Source of the DNA: Hominenteromicrobium mulieris
GTDB taxonomy: Bacteria; Bacillota; Clostridia; Oscillospirales; Acutalibacteraceae
Direction: 5' to 3' (one strand)
Assembly (NCBI RefSeq): GCF_020687165.1
Contig: NZ_JAJEQC010000002.1
Length of the DNA stretch: 64,000 nt
The notes under the pieces are model-generated. The model ran no database searches. It was not told the DNA's origin and was given only the letters and a program-made list of their open reading frames with translations. Below are positions 32,709 through 41,394 of this stretch, one piece after another; the first letter of the stretch is position 1; every line of letters begins with the position of its first letter. Made by a program: the position numbers and the translations under genes.

Positions 32709-33713
32709 ATGAAGAAAAAAGAAAGCGCGCTGTTTTTCTCATACCTGTGCGCACACATTTTGCAGATCGCGTTTTTGCTGCTGTGCTTTGCCATTTTTGC
32801 GGTGATCCTCTATTTATACGATTTGCCCGTCGATCCCGTTTTGTACGCGGCGCTGCTGTGCGCGGCGGTGGGGCTTTTAAGCTTTATTTTAAGCTATCTG
32901 CGGTTTCATAAGCAGTTTCGCCGGTTGGAATCGGCGCTTTTGAATCTGCCCGAATCGCGCGATGACCTCCCGGAGCCCTCGGGCAGCACGGCCGTGTGTT
33001 ATGACGAAGCCGTGCGCATGCTGTGCACCAAGCTCGCCCAAAGTGAGACCGACCGCCGCCGTGGGCAGGAGGAGAACACCGATTATTTCACCATGTGGGT
33101 ACACCAGATCAAAACGCCCATCTCCGCCATGCGGCTGATGCTCGGCGAAGAAGATACCCCGCGCAGCCGTGCACTTTCCGCAGAGCTGTTCCGCATAGAC
33201 CGCTATGCCGAAATGGCCTTGAATTACGCGCGCCTAAACAGCACGTCAAACGACCTTGTGTTCGCCAAAGTCGAGGTCGAACCCGTCATAAAGCGCGTCG
33301 TGCGGCAGTACGCCGGACAGTTTGTCCGCAAGCACATCGCGCTAAAGTGCGATATTGCCCCGGTGCAGGTCTTAACGGACGAAAAGTGGTTGGCGTTCAT
33401 TTTGGGTCAGCTGCTCGCGAACGCCGTAAAATATACGGAAAGCGGCACCGTGACCGTCACCGTCACAAAGAATAAGGTCTTAAAGGTCAGCGATACCGGC
33501 ATCGGCATCGCACCGGAAGACCTGCCGCGCATTTTTGAAAAGGGCTTCACGGGCTATAACGGCAGGGCAGAAAAGAAATCGACGGGTCTCGGCATGTATC
33601 TGAGCCGCCGCGCCGCCGATATGCTCGGCCACACGCTCTCCGTGCAGTCCGCTCCCGGCGCAGGCAGCACCTTTTCGCTCGATATGAAGGAAAGCAATTT
33701 ACAGGTGGAGTGA
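32709..33713 (+). CDS. Intramembrane-sensing histidine kinase, Bce type
   Basis: A 334-residue kinase with just two N-terminal membrane segments (about 11-35 and 41-65) and almost no external loop, typical of intramembrane-sensing kinases that depend on their ABC partner for sensing. The phosphorylated His lies in WVHQIKTPISAMRLML (near 136). The ATPase domain has the N box FILGQLLANAVKYTE, G1 DTGIGIAPEDLPRIF and G2 STGLGMYLSRRAADML. It is co-transcribed with the regulator. Confidence 0.9.
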   Translation: MKKKESALFFSYLCAHILQIAFLLLCFAIFAVILYLYDLPVDPVLYAALLCAAVGLLSFILSYLRFHKQFRRLESALLNLPESRDDLPEPSGSTAVCYDEAVRMLCTKLAQSETDRRRGQEENTDYFTMWVHQIKTPISAMRLMLGEEDTPRSRALSAELFRIDRYAEMALNYARLNSTSNDLVFAKVEVEPVIKRVVRQYAGQFVRKHIALKCDIAPVQVLTDEKWLAFILGQLLANAVKYTESGTVTVTVTKNKVLKVSDTGIGIAPEDLPRIFEKGFTGYNGRAEKKSTGLGMYLSRRAADMLGHTLSVQSAPGAGSTFSLDMKESNLQVE

Positions 33714-33715
33714 CC

Positions 33716-33789
33716 TTACAAAAATGTAAGCTCCGCCTTTCATTTTGTAAGGTGAATCGATGTTCTGCGTCCGCTTTTTGCTGTATACT
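33716..33789 (+). promoter_or_regulatory. BceA-like gene promoter with a BceR-type operator
   Basis: TTACA-AAAA-TGTAA (33716-33729) matches the TnACA-N4-TGTAA form I recall for BceR-like regulators. A second arm CATTTTGTAAGG (33741-33752) makes a wider inverted repeat with CCTTACAAAAATG. The -10 TATACT is at 33784-33789 with a poor -35 at 17 bp, as expected for an activated promoter. Confidence 0.65.
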
Positions 33790-33821
33790 TTTGTCAACGA
33801 ATTGAAAAAGGAGACTTATTT

Positions 33822-34577
33822 ATGGCTGTTTTGGAAGTCAATGGATTGAAAAAGGTATACACCACGCGGTTCGGCGGCAGCCGCGTGCAGGCGCTCACGA
33901 ATGTCACATTTGCTGTGGAGCGCGGCGAGTATGTCGCCATCATGGGCGAATCCGGCTCCGGCAAAACGACGCTCTTAAATATCCTGGCGGCGCTTGACCG
34001 TCCCACGGAGGGTGAGGTGTTCTTAAACGGCCGTGCACTCTCAACCATCGGCGAAAAGGAGATTGCTTCGTTCCGCCGCCAGAACCTCGGGTTTGTTTTT
34101 CAGGATTTCAACCTGCTTGATACCTTCACCCTGCAGGATAATATTTTTCTGCCGCTCGTTTTGGCGGGCAAGCATTTTCCGGAGATGCAGGCGAAGCTTC
34201 TGCCGCTCGCGCAGCAGCTCGGCATTGCAGAGCTGCTCCAGAAGTACCCGTACGAGGTCTCCGGCGGCCAGAAGCAGCGCGCCGCCGTGGCGCGTGCGCT
34301 CATCACCTCACCGCAGATTCTCCTTGCGGATGAACCCACCGGCGCACTCGATTCCCGCGCGTCCGACAGCCTTTTATCGCTCTTTGGCGAGATTAACCGC
34401 GCCGGTCAGACGATTTTGATGGTCACGCACTCCACTAAGGCCGCAAGCCATGCCGGCCGCGTACTGTTCATCAAGGACGGCGTTGTGTTCCACCAAATTT
34501 ACCGCGGTGGTTCCACAAATGAAGAGATGTTCCACCGTATTTCGGATACCCTCACCGCCATGGCGGCAGGCGCGTAA
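33822..34577 (+). CDS. ABC transporter ATPase, BceA-like
   Basis: A 251-residue ATPase of the MacB/LolD/BceA group. Walker A is GESGSGKTTL (near 44), signature VSGGQKQRAAVARALI (near 146), Walker B ILLADEPTGALD (near 166) and the H-loop lies in LMVTHSTKAASHA. It pairs with the FtsX-type permease 15 bp downstream to extract or repel peptide antibiotics from lipid II-cycle targets. Confidence 0.93.
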   Translation: MAVLEVNGLKKVYTTRFGGSRVQALTNVTFAVERGEYVAIMGESGSGKTTLLNILAALDRPTEGEVFLNGRALSTIGEKEIASFRRQNLGFVFQDFNLLDTFTLQDNIFLPLVLAGKHFPEMQAKLLPLAQQLGIAELLQKYPYEVSGGQKQRAAVARALITSPQILLADEPTGALDSRASDSLLSLFGEINRAGQTILMVTHSTKAASHAGRVLFIKDGVVFHQIYRGGSTNEEMFHRISDTLTAMAAGA

Positions 34578-34592
34578 CGGGAGGGCACGAAA

Positions 34593-36572
34593 ATGAATAA
34601 CTTATATGTGCGCTTGGCGGCGCAGAACATCAAAAAGCACCGCCGCAGCTACGTGCCGTTTATGCTGGCGGGCGTTTTTGTGGCAGCGGTCAGCTACATT
34701 TTAAATTCGCTTTCCAATAATACGGAGCTCGGTCCCACGTCGCAAATGATGTTCACGCTCGGCAGCACCGTCGTTATGCTGTTTGCCGTTATATTTTTGT
34801 TTTACACGAACAGCTTTTTGATGAAGCAGCGTAAAAAAGAACTCGGTCTCTATAATGTGCTCGGCATGAACAAAGGCCACATTGCCCGCGTCATCGGGTT
34901 GGAAACGCTTTTTACGGCGCTTATCGTTATTGTAGGCGGCTGCGCCGTCGGCATTTTGCTTGATAAGCTCACATTTCTCATCGTTGCCAAAATGATACGC
35001 ATCACGCCGAATTACGGCTTTCACATCATCCCGAAAAGCCTGCAGTACGTTGCTGTTGTGTTCGGCGTAATCTACGTTTTGATTTATATCTCGAATGTGT
35101 TTCGTGTGCGCATTTCGCGCCCCATAGAGCTTCTGCACGGTACGAACGTCGGCGAGCGCGAGCCGAAGACGAAAGCGTTCATGGCCATTCTCGGCGTGCT
35201 GTGCCTCGGCTCCGGCTATGCGCTTTCCATTCTGTCTTCCCGTGAGCCCGTCCTCGCCATCTCCCTGTTTTTCGTTGCCGTCCTCCTCGTCATTATCGGC
35301 ACGTATTTCCTGTTCACGGCGGGCAGCATCGCGCTTTTAAAGCTTTTGCGCCGTAATAAAAATTATTATTACAAAACAAGCCACTTCATCAGTGTTTCCG
35401 GCATGCTGTACCGCATGAAGCAAAATGCCGTCGGCCTTGCAAATATCTGCATTCTCTCCACCATGGTGCTCGTCATTTTGTCCTCCACCTGCTCGCTGTG
35501 GTTTGGCGCCGAGGATATGATCCACACACGCTACCCGGCAGATGTTCTGGTGAGTATGGAAGACCCGAACCACATGATTGACATGGACACCTTTCTGACC
35601 GATGAGCTGAAAAGTGTTCCGGGCGGCAGCTATACGTCCTATGAATTCCTGACCGGCTACGATTCCTCAGAAGAAACCGAAGACCATTCCTCTGCAATCT
35701 TCATGAAAGACGGCACCGCGCAGGTCGACTCCATCACGCGTAACGTGCTGTTTTTTTCCGCAGAGACCTATAACCGCATCACAGGCGAAAACGTGACCGT
35801 GGAACCGGGCACGGCGCTTTATATGAGTGTAGACGGCGTACCTATGCCGGACACCATGACATTTGCGGGCACGACGTATACGCTTTTACCCACGCCGAAG
35901 TCCTTTAACCTGCGCGGCAGATATCACGCTTACGTCTCAAAGCCGTATGTCGTTGTTCTGCCGGATTATGCGGAAAAAAGTCAAGTCATCACGCCCACCG
36001 AGTACTACTGCATCTCGCTCGGCAAACTGAGAGATGAGGAACAACAGACGTTTTACGATGCGATCCGCGAAGACGTTACGACCATCATGCCGGACGAAGA
36101 AGGCGTATTCTGGGACGAAGACGGATACTTCAATTTTGAGTGCCGTGTCGAAAATACGAAGGAAATTCGCAGCATGTATGGCAGCTTCCTCTTTATGGGC
36201 ATCTCGCTCGGCTTTGTGTTCACCATGGCGGCCGTGCTCATCATTTACTATAAGCAGATTTCCGAAGGTATGGAGGATAAGAACCGCTTTGCCATCATGC
36301 AGCAGGTCGGCCTCAGCCAAAAGGAAGTAAAGCACGCTATCCATACGCAGATTTTGACCGTTTTCTTCCTGCCGCTCATCACAGCCGGCATCCACGTGAT
36401 GTTCGCGTACCCCATCATCCGCGCTATTCTGCGCGCTATGATGCTCAGCTCCGAAACGGTGTTTATTACCTGCACCGTCGCGTCGTTCCTCGTATTCTCC
36501 GTGCTCTATGCGGTCGTCTATGCCCTCACCGCAAAGGTGTATTACCGCATCATCAGCGAAGATAACAAATAG
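34593..36572 (+). CDS. ABC transporter permease, BceB-like (FtsX fold)
   Basis: A 659-residue permease with ten predicted helices and the large external domain between helices 7 and 8 (about 300-525) that marks BceB proteins. FtsX-type blocks appear in KQRKKELGLYNVLGMNKGHI (about 75-94) and again near the end as NRFAIMQQVGLSQKEVKHAI. The protein both transports and signals the flux state to the kinase. It is the last gene before the terminator at 36595-36640. The actual peptide ligand cannot be inferred. Confidence 0.92.
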   Translation: MNNLYVRLAAQNIKKHRRSYVPFMLAGVFVAAVSYILNSLSNNTELGPTSQMMFTLGSTVVMLFAVIFLFYTNSFLMKQRKKELGLYNVLGMNKGHIARVIGLETLFTALIVIVGGCAVGILLDKLTFLIVAKMIRITPNYGFHIIPKSLQYVAVVFGVIYVLIYISNVFRVRISRPIELLHGTNVGEREPKTKAFMAILGVLCLGSGYALSILSSREPVLAISLFFVAVLLVIIGTYFLFTAGSIALLKLLRRNKNYYYKTSHFISVSGMLYRMKQNAVGLANICILSTMVLVILSSTCSLWFGAEDMIHTRYPADVLVSMEDPNHMIDMDTFLTDELKSVPGGSYTSYEFLTGYDSSEETEDHSSAIFMKDGTAQVDSITRNVLFFSAETYNRITGENVTVEPGTALYMSVDGVPMPDTMTFAGTTYTLLPTPKSFNLRGRYHAYVSKPYVVVLPDYAEKSQVITPTEYYCISLGKLRDEEQQTFYDAIREDVTTIMPDEEGVFWDEDGYFNFECRVENTKEIRSMYGSFLFMGISLGFVFTMAAVLIIYYKQISEGMEDKNRFAIMQQVGLSQKEVKHAIHTQILTVFFLPLITAGIHVMFAYPIIRAILRAMMLSSETVFITCTVASFLVFSVLYAVVYALTAKVYYRIISEDNK

Positions 36573-36594
36573 AGATTACAAGATTTATTCCTGC

Positions 36595-36640
36595 AAAAAG
36601 CCCTCCGCATCCCGAAAAATCGGAAGCGGAGGGCTTTGCA
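36595..36640. terminator. Bidirectional terminator between the BceB-like gene and ychF
   Basis: AAAGCCCTCCGC (36597-36608) and GCGGAGGGCTTT (36626-36637) with a nested CCGA/TCGG hairpin; A and T runs on both sides. Confidence 0.9.
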
Positions 36641-36655
36641 ATTTTTGTTTGAAGA

Positions 36656-37750
36656 TTAAACGTTGAAGCGGAACAGAACGATGTCGCCGTCCTGCATCAC
36701 ATACTCCTTGCCTTCGCTGCGTACAAGGCCTTTTTCTTTCGCGGCCGCCATGGTGCCGCATGCCATCAGGTCGTCAAATGCAATGACCTCGGCACGGATG
36801 AAGCCGCGCTCGAAATCGCTGTGAATTTTGCCCGCAGCCTGCGGGGCCTTCGTGCCCTTCTTAATCGTCCAGGCGCGCACCTCGGGCTTGCCGGCGGTCA
36901 GGTAGGAGATGAGACCGAGCAGGGAGTAGCACGCGTTGATGAGGCGGTCAAGGCCGGATTCGGTCAGCCCCATGTCGGCGAGGAAAAGTTCCTTTTCCTC
37001 CGGGTCCATGCCGGAAATTTCGGCTTCGATCTCCGCGCAGATCGGCAGCACAGCAGCGTGCTGCTCGTCGGCGATCTTCTTCACGGCGAGATAGCCGGGG
37101 TTGTTTTCAATGCCGTTTGCAAAGTCGGATTCGCTCATGTTGGCGGCGAAAATGATGGGCTTGTTCGTCAGCAGGTTGACGGAAGCGAGCAGCTCGGCTT
37201 CCTCCTCGTCACACGCCACGCTGCGGGCGGGCTTTCCGGCATCCAGCGCCTCGTGTACGCGCTCAAAGAACTCCAGCTCGCTCTGGTACTTCTTGTCTGC
37301 CTTAATCATCTTCTTCGTCTTGTCAATGCGGCGGTCGAGCACCTCAATGTCGGAGAGAATCAGCTCAAGGTCGATTGTCTCAATGTCGCGGGCCGGGTCG
37401 ATGGAGCCCTCGACGTGAATAATGTCGTCGTTTTCGAAGCAGCGCACCACATGAACCACCGCGTCCACCTCGCGGATGTTGGAGAGAAACTTGTTGCCGA
37501 GGCCCTCGCCTTTCGACGCGCCCTTCACAAGACCCGCAATGTCCACAAACTCGATCGTCGCCGGGGTGAACTTTTCCGGCTCGTACATTTCTGCCAGCTT
37601 ATCGAGGCGCTTGTCCGGCACGGCAACAACGCCCACGTTCGGCTCAATGGTGCAGAACGGGTAGTTCGCAGACTGCGCCCCCGCATTCGTGATCGCATTA
37701 AAAAGTGTGCTCTTGCCGACGTTCGGCAGACCGACGATACCTAATTTCAT
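36656..37750 (-). CDS. ychF: Redox-regulated ribosome-associated ATPase YchF
   Basis: A 364-residue Obg-family P-loop protein that prefers ATP. G1 is GLPNVGKSTLFNAI, the switch has FCTIEPNVGVVAVPD, G3 is FVDIAGLVKGASKGEGLG, the altered G4 is in IFAANMSE and a TGS domain ends the protein. ATG 37750 is chosen over an in-frame ATG nine bases upstream on spacing from AAGGAG and on family length. The first 16 coding bases are one copy of the attachment repeat of the element at 37735-45597, so its present leader and ribosome site come from the element, not from its own chromosome. Confidence 0.95.
   Translation of the reverse strand: MKLGIVGLPNVGKSTLFNAITNAGAQSANYPFCTIEPNVGVVAVPDKRLDKLAEMYEPEKFTPATIEFVDIAGLVKGASKGEGLGNKFLSNIREVDAVVHVVRCFENDDIIHVEGSIDPARDIETIDLELILSDIEVLDRRIDKTKKMIKADKKYQSELEFFERVHEALDAGKPARSVACDEEEAELLASVNLLTNKPIIFAANMSESDFANGIENNPGYLAVKKIADEQHAAVLPICAEIEAEISGMDPEEKELFLADMGLTESGLDRLINACYSLLGLISYLTAGKPEVRAWTIKKGTKAPQAAGKIHSDFERGFIRAEVIAFDDLMACGTMAAAKEKGLVRSEGKEYVMQDGDIVLFRFNV
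37735..37750. repeat. attL core: 16-bp direct repeat at the ychF start codon
   Basis: CGATACCTAATTTCAT. Read on the minus strand it is the ATG and the next four codons of ychF (MKLGI) plus one base. The identical copy is at 45582-45597. Bases outside the 16 differ on both sides, which defines the core. Confidence 0.85.
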
Positions 37751-37815
37751 ATTTATCATTCTCCTTAGAAAAATTCCCGGATTTACTGGGTTTTTGCGAT
37801 TTGGCTTTTGGATTT

Positions 37816-37835
37816 TACGCCATTTTTACGCCATT
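37816..37835. repeat. Integrase arm-type site, left end, outer pair
   Basis: Two TACGCCATT units start 11 bp apart, one helical turn. The pair begins 65 bp inside attL. The same 20 bases occur at the right end (45434-45453), and on both sides an ATATAT-n2-GTTTTTAT motif follows shortly after. Confidence 0.65.
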
Positions 37836-37974
37836 CTCGCATTAAAATATATCGGTTTTTATCAGAACCCCCCGTTTTCAGGGGGATTTTACTGCTGATA
37901 AATGTCCGAAATCAGCGCTTTTGGTATTGCACCGACTTTTTTACTAGTTTTTTTCTGCCCGCTGATTTACTGTC

Positions 37975-37995
37975 TACGCCATTTTTTACGCCATT
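37975..37995. repeat. Integrase arm-type site, left end, inner pair
   Basis: Two TACGCCATT units start 12 bp apart, just past the integrase stop codon. One extra T separates them compared with the outer pair. 37836-37974 holds nothing else I can name. Confidence 0.55.
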
Positions 37996-38008
37996 TACGA
38001 ATGGCTGA

Positions 38009-39190
38009 TTAATAGACCGCATCTTGCTGGAACTGGATCATCGCCTGATTCATGGATTCATCGGTTACATGAACATATCTATCCATGGTTGTTTTTATGC
38101 TGGCGTGTCCCAGAAGGGTTTGCAGTATTTTAGGGGGCATACCGCTTTCGATTGCACGGGTTGCGTATGTGTGCCGCAGAGCATGCATACATACCCGCTT
38201 GATACCGGCTTTATCGCAAAGTTTGTAGAGGTGGGTATCATAAGAACTGTTTTTGTTCGGTTGCCCGGTGCGCCAGTTGATGAAGACAAGATCACGCATC
38301 ACAAGTTTAGCCATCATTCCCGTGCGTCTGTCCACATATTCAAGAGTTTCAGATAAAGCAGGAGATTCATATCTCTCGTGCCTGTTATCCCATAATTTCT
38401 TGAATATGTCGTACGCCCTGTCTGTCAAGGGAATCGTCCGATAGCTTTGCTGGGTTTTCGGAGGACCCGCTCGCCAGAATTGCTGCGCATGGCGAAATTC
38501 GAGTGCCTTGTTTACTGTAAGCATCCGATGCTCAAAATCGATTGCATCCCATGTCAGTCCGATCAGCTCACCGGTACGAAGTCCGGTTTCAAGAATCAGC
38601 GCGTATTGCTCGTAATTGTGTGATTTTCGGGCTGCTTCAAGAAATTTGCTTTGTTCCTCACGGGTGAAGAATTTGATGTCATCTTTCGCACGCACAGGCT
38701 TTGAATATCGAACTCCGTCCATAGGGTGCTTAGCGATCACATCATTCATCTTGGCTGCTTTGAACATGGTTCCCATGGCGATATAAGTCTGCCGAATGGT
38801 AGAGCCTGCATAGTTTGCATCCATATCAAGAAGCACCTTCTTGCAGTGCATCGGTTTAACATTGGAGATAAGCATTTTACCCATAACGGGCTTGATATTA
38901 TGTTTGTACCTTTCCCTGTAATTTCTGAGAGTATTGGGAGCAAGATCGCCCACAGTGTTTTCTATCCAGAAGTTAAACCACTCATCGACTGTCATATCTG
39001 TAGGAACAAAAACATCGTCGTGTTTGTCAGCGTATTTGCTGTCTTCAATCCAGTTGCGCGCTTCGGGAAGTGTCTGAAAATACTTCTCGTGCCGTTTTCC
39101 GAATCGGTCAACAAATCTTGCACTGTACAGACCGTCTTTTCTTTGATGAATACCTTTTCCACATTCCTTGCCTTTGAGGTTTTTGCCCAT
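38009..39190 (-). CDS. int: Tyrosine integrase of the Tn916/phage-like type
   Basis: A 393-residue site-specific recombinase. Residues 1-60 (KGIHQRKDGLYSARFVDRFG) are an AP2-like arm-binding domain, 65-165 a SAM-like core-binding domain (VDEWFNFWIENTV), and the rest the catalytic domain. Catalytic Arg is in LETGLRTGELIGL, then HALRHTYATRA (His-x2-Arg), GHASIKTTMDRYVHV (His and the nucleophile Tyr). All active-site residues are present. It points at attL, and its stop lies beside an arm-site pair. The excisionase fragment lies upstream on the same strand. Confidence 0.95.
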   Translation of the reverse strand: MGKNLKGKECGKGIHQRKDGLYSARFVDRFGKRHEKYFQTLPEARNWIEDSKYADKHDDVFVPTDMTVDEWFNFWIENTVGDLAPNTLRNYRERYKHNIKPVMGKMLISNVKPMHCKKVLLDMDANYAGSTIRQTYIAMGTMFKAAKMNDVIAKHPMDGVRYSKPVRAKDDIKFFTREEQSKFLEAARKSHNYEQYALILETGLRTGELIGLTWDAIDFEHRMLTVNKALEFRHAQQFWRAGPPKTQQSYRTIPLTDRAYDIFKKLWDNRHERYESPALSETLEYVDRRTGMMAKLVMRDLVFINWRTGQPNKNSSYDTHLYKLCDKAGIKRVCMHALRHTYATRAIESGMPPKILQTLLGHASIKTTMDRYVHVTDESMNQAMIQFQQDAVY

Positions 39191-39309
39191 AGTTTTACTC
39201 CTTTCTGCCTGAGCGAAAAGAGCACACTACTAAATTCTAATCTTAGCATAAAGTGCTCTTTTTCTCAAGGCATAATTTGAAACTTTTCTTCTTTCGTTAG
39301 CGATTTATG

Positions 39310-39384
39310 TTAGATGATCAGACTCTGACTGATATATTCTTCGAACTCCTTGCGTTTTACCAGCTTTTTGGTGCCGACATACCG
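39310..39384 (-). pseudogene. Excisionase-like C-terminal fragment
   Basis: In the frame that stops at 39310 the codons read RYVGTKKLVKRKEFEEYISQ followed by SLII. This is the end of a MerR-like/AlpA-type excisionase (the wing and last helix, with K-R-x-x-F-E-E-Y). Upstream of about 39384 the frame runs into the sigma-like gene on the other strand, so the first half of the protein, including its helix-turn-helix, is missing. A working Xis normally lies just upstream of int, as here. Confidence 0.55.
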
Positions 39385-39385
39385 G

Positions 39386-39721
39386 CAGTATGCCGACGAT
39401 GACGGCGAAGAAAGCTGTGAAGAGATTTGTGGAGATGACACATATGAACCGCTTCGCACACTGGTCCAAAAGGAGTTGACAGAAACGCTTTTCTCTGCTT
39501 ACAACGCACTCTCCTACCAGGAACAGGAAGTGATTCGTATACGCACCGGGGTCTGCCCGGATTGCCATAGGGTGCAAAACCGGAAATATAAGTCTCCCAC
39601 CTTCTATGAGACCGCCATAACCATTGGCCTTTCTTCTGCAGAAGCGGCTGAGAAGATCTATAGAGAAGGGAATAGGAAGATGAGGGGGACTCTTGCCAGT
39701 TCTTTTAGCGGTAGAAAGTAG
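39386..39721 (+). pseudogene. Sigma-70 region-4-like protein, 5' end missing
   Basis: About 110 codons from YADDDGEESCEEICGDD on, with LSYQEQEVIRIRTGVCPDC and GLSSAEAAEKIYREGNRKMR resembling the helix-turn-helix of small sigma-like proteins carried by Firmicute conjugative elements. The apparent start at 39350 lies inside the excisionase remnant and encodes residues that are only its antisense, so the true N-terminus has been deleted. I am fairly sure of the truncation and less sure of the sigma assignment. Confidence 0.5.
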
Positions 39722-39822
39722 CTGATTTTCTATGGCGATTACGTATGGAATTAACCTTACTCGTTGCGATAGTTCATTCCTTTCCACCAATATCCTCGCG
39801 TTTGGTTTTCAGAAGCTTCTGC

Positions 39823-39851
39823 TGGACACTTCGGGGTTAATAAGTTATAAT
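39823..39851 (+). promoter_or_regulatory. Promoter of the LytTR two-component genes
   Basis: TGGACA (39823-39828), 17 bp and TATAAT (39846-39851), then AGAAAAGGAG before the ATG at 39883. No clear LytTR direct-repeat site was recognised upstream. Confidence 0.7.
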
Positions 39852-39882
39852 TAATTCATATCACTAGAAAAGGAGATGCCAT

Positions 39883-40581
39883 ATGAGAATTGCAATGTGT
39901 GATGACGAACCCATAATTCTTGATGAACTGCAGAAGTTCTGTACTGCTTGCTATAAGCGTGCCGGTATCTCTCCAACGTGGCTGGTATCCAGTGATCCTA
40001 ACTGCTTTATAGATGAGCTCGAAGCATTTGCGCCGGAACTCATATTACTGGACATTGATATGCCGCGTCTTACCGGATTTGATATTGCCGGAGAATTGCT
40101 GCAGCGGAACAATCGAGCTCTTTTGATCTTTATTACGAATCAGGAATCTCTTGTATACGAAACATTTCAGTACAAACCATTTGATTTTGTTCGTAAAAGC
40201 CGTTATCATGAGGATCTCGAACGTGTACTACTCCGTGCTGCACACGAAGTATCCGCAAGGATCGATGCCTTTACATTTCGTTCTGGCAGCGTTTCCGTCC
40301 GACTCCCGTTCTCTGACATCACACATCTCGAAGCTGATGGAAATTACGTAAAAATATATACTGCGGCAGATTGTTATTCCTGTCGTTCCACCATGCGTGA
40401 AATGCAGGAACAGTTTGATTCTCACGGATTCGTACGTATACACAAAGGCTTTCTGGTAAATTGCTCCGCTGTGCACCTGCTGCACACGGTCAGCATAACG
40501 CTGGAAAACGGAACAGAGCTCCCCATTGGGCGCGCTTGGGCAGAGAATGCCAAGCAGCAAATCATGCGGTCGTTCCGCTAA
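39883..40581 (+). CDS. LytTR-family response regulator
   Basis: A 232-residue AgrA/ComE-like regulator. The receiver has MRIAMCDDEPIILDELQKFC, phosphoacceptor Asp in LILLDIDMPRLTGF (near 58) and Lys in FQYKPFDFV. The LytTR DNA-binding domain follows (about 130-232): VRLPFSDITHLEADGNYVKI, STMREMQEQF and FVRIHKGFLVNC. These regulators usually control peptide, bacteriocin or transporter genes, and the nearest such target is the exporter operon at 41395-44932. The kinase gene follows by 12 bp. Confidence 0.9.
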   Translation: MRIAMCDDEPIILDELQKFCTACYKRAGISPTWLVSSDPNCFIDELEAFAPELILLDIDMPRLTGFDIAGELLQRNNRALLIFITNQESLVYETFQYKPFDFVRKSRYHEDLERVLLRAAHEVSARIDAFTFRSGSVSVRLPFSDITHLEADGNYVKIYTAADCYSCRSTMREMQEQFDSHGFVRIHKGFLVNCSAVHLLHTVSITLENGTELPIGRAWAENAKQQIMRSFR

Positions 40582-40593
40582 AGAGGTTATTCT

Positions 40594-41316
40594 ATGCGAA
40601 AGAAAGTACTAGAACAGGAATTTATACGACTGAACGCAGATTATAAAGCTTTGCTGGACGAAACGATTCAGCTACGCGAGAAGGTAGCTACAGCCGATGA
40701 AGCTTTGGAAAAAATGCGTGCTACAGAAGAAAATGTGCGTTCTATCCATGAAAATACGCGTCGCTTAAAGCATGATATGCGCAACCATCTTATGGTCATC
40801 GCTATGTCTTTAGGAAATGAAAAGTATGATGAAGCTCGTACTTACACTGCACAGATTTTGGACAAGCTTAATCTGGAGTACTCTTATATTGACAGTGGAA
40901 ATGCGCTATTGAATTACATTCTGAATTTAAAACTGCAGCAAGCCCAGCAGATGCAGGTACATATGCAGCTGCAGATAGAGAACCTTAAATTCCAAAAAAT
41001 TGATAGTGTCGACTTCTCTTCTCTATTAACCAATCTACTCGACAATGCTATCCACGCCGCAGCAAACTCGGATAAGCGGCAAATTTCCGTATCCATCAGT
41101 AAAAAGCGCGGATATGAAGCTATTTCGGTACGAAACAGTATCAATTCCTCTGTTTTGGCAGTTAACCCGGATCTGCATTCTACACATGCGGAACCGGAAA
41201 AACATGGCATGGGAATAAAGCAGATTCGAGCCATTATAGAAAAATACAATGGTTTGCTGGATATTTATGAAGAAGACCTTGTTTTCTGTGTGAACGTTAT
41301 GCTGCCGGCAGGCTGA
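40594..41316 (+). CDS. GHKL (AgrC-type) histidine kinase with no membrane sensor domain
   Basis: A 240-residue protein. Residues 1-55 are a charged coiled coil (LNADYKALLDETIQLREKV), the phospho-His motif is RRLKHDMRNHLMVIAM (His near 60), and the HATPase part has LLTNLLDNAIHAA and a G2 box HGMGIKQIRAIIEKY. AgrC-type kinases have five to seven N-terminal helices; this one has none, and the coiled coil starts within a dozen residues of the ATG, which has its own GAGG site. It is therefore a cytosolic kinase that must sense an internal signal or a protein partner, or it is a sensor-deleted derivative. Confidence 0.85.
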   Translation: MRKKVLEQEFIRLNADYKALLDETIQLREKVATADEALEKMRATEENVRSIHENTRRLKHDMRNHLMVIAMSLGNEKYDEARTYTAQILDKLNLEYSYIDSGNALLNYILNLKLQQAQQMQVHMQLQIENLKFQKIDSVDFSSLLTNLLDNAIHAAANSDKRQISVSISKKRGYEAISVRNSINSSVLAVNPDLHSTHAEPEKHGMGIKQIRAIIEKYNGLLDIYEEDLVFCVNVMLPAG

Positions 41317-41342
41317 GACAGCAGTCAAAAAAATGATTATTA

Positions 41343-41394
41343 ATAAAAAAGACAAGAATGAACCGTATTTTTACAGTTCACTCTTGTCTTCTTG
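41343..41394. terminator. Bidirectional terminator between the kinase and the exporter operon
   Basis: AAGACAAGAATGAAC (41349-41363) and GTTCACTCTTGTCTT (41376-41390) pair with one mismatch; T runs on both sides. Confidence 0.88.

Noticed and set aside
39305..39790. 161-codon minus-strand ORF over the sigma-like fragment
   Set aside because: It is the antisense of the sigma-like remnant; the excisionase fragment is in a different frame of the same strand.
39732..39854. A 40-codon plus-strand ORF (MAITYGINLTRC...) before the LytTR regulator, considered as a signal peptide precursor
   Set aside because: It has no ribosome site, its end overlaps the regulator's promoter -10, and it shows no leader or core peptide pattern.
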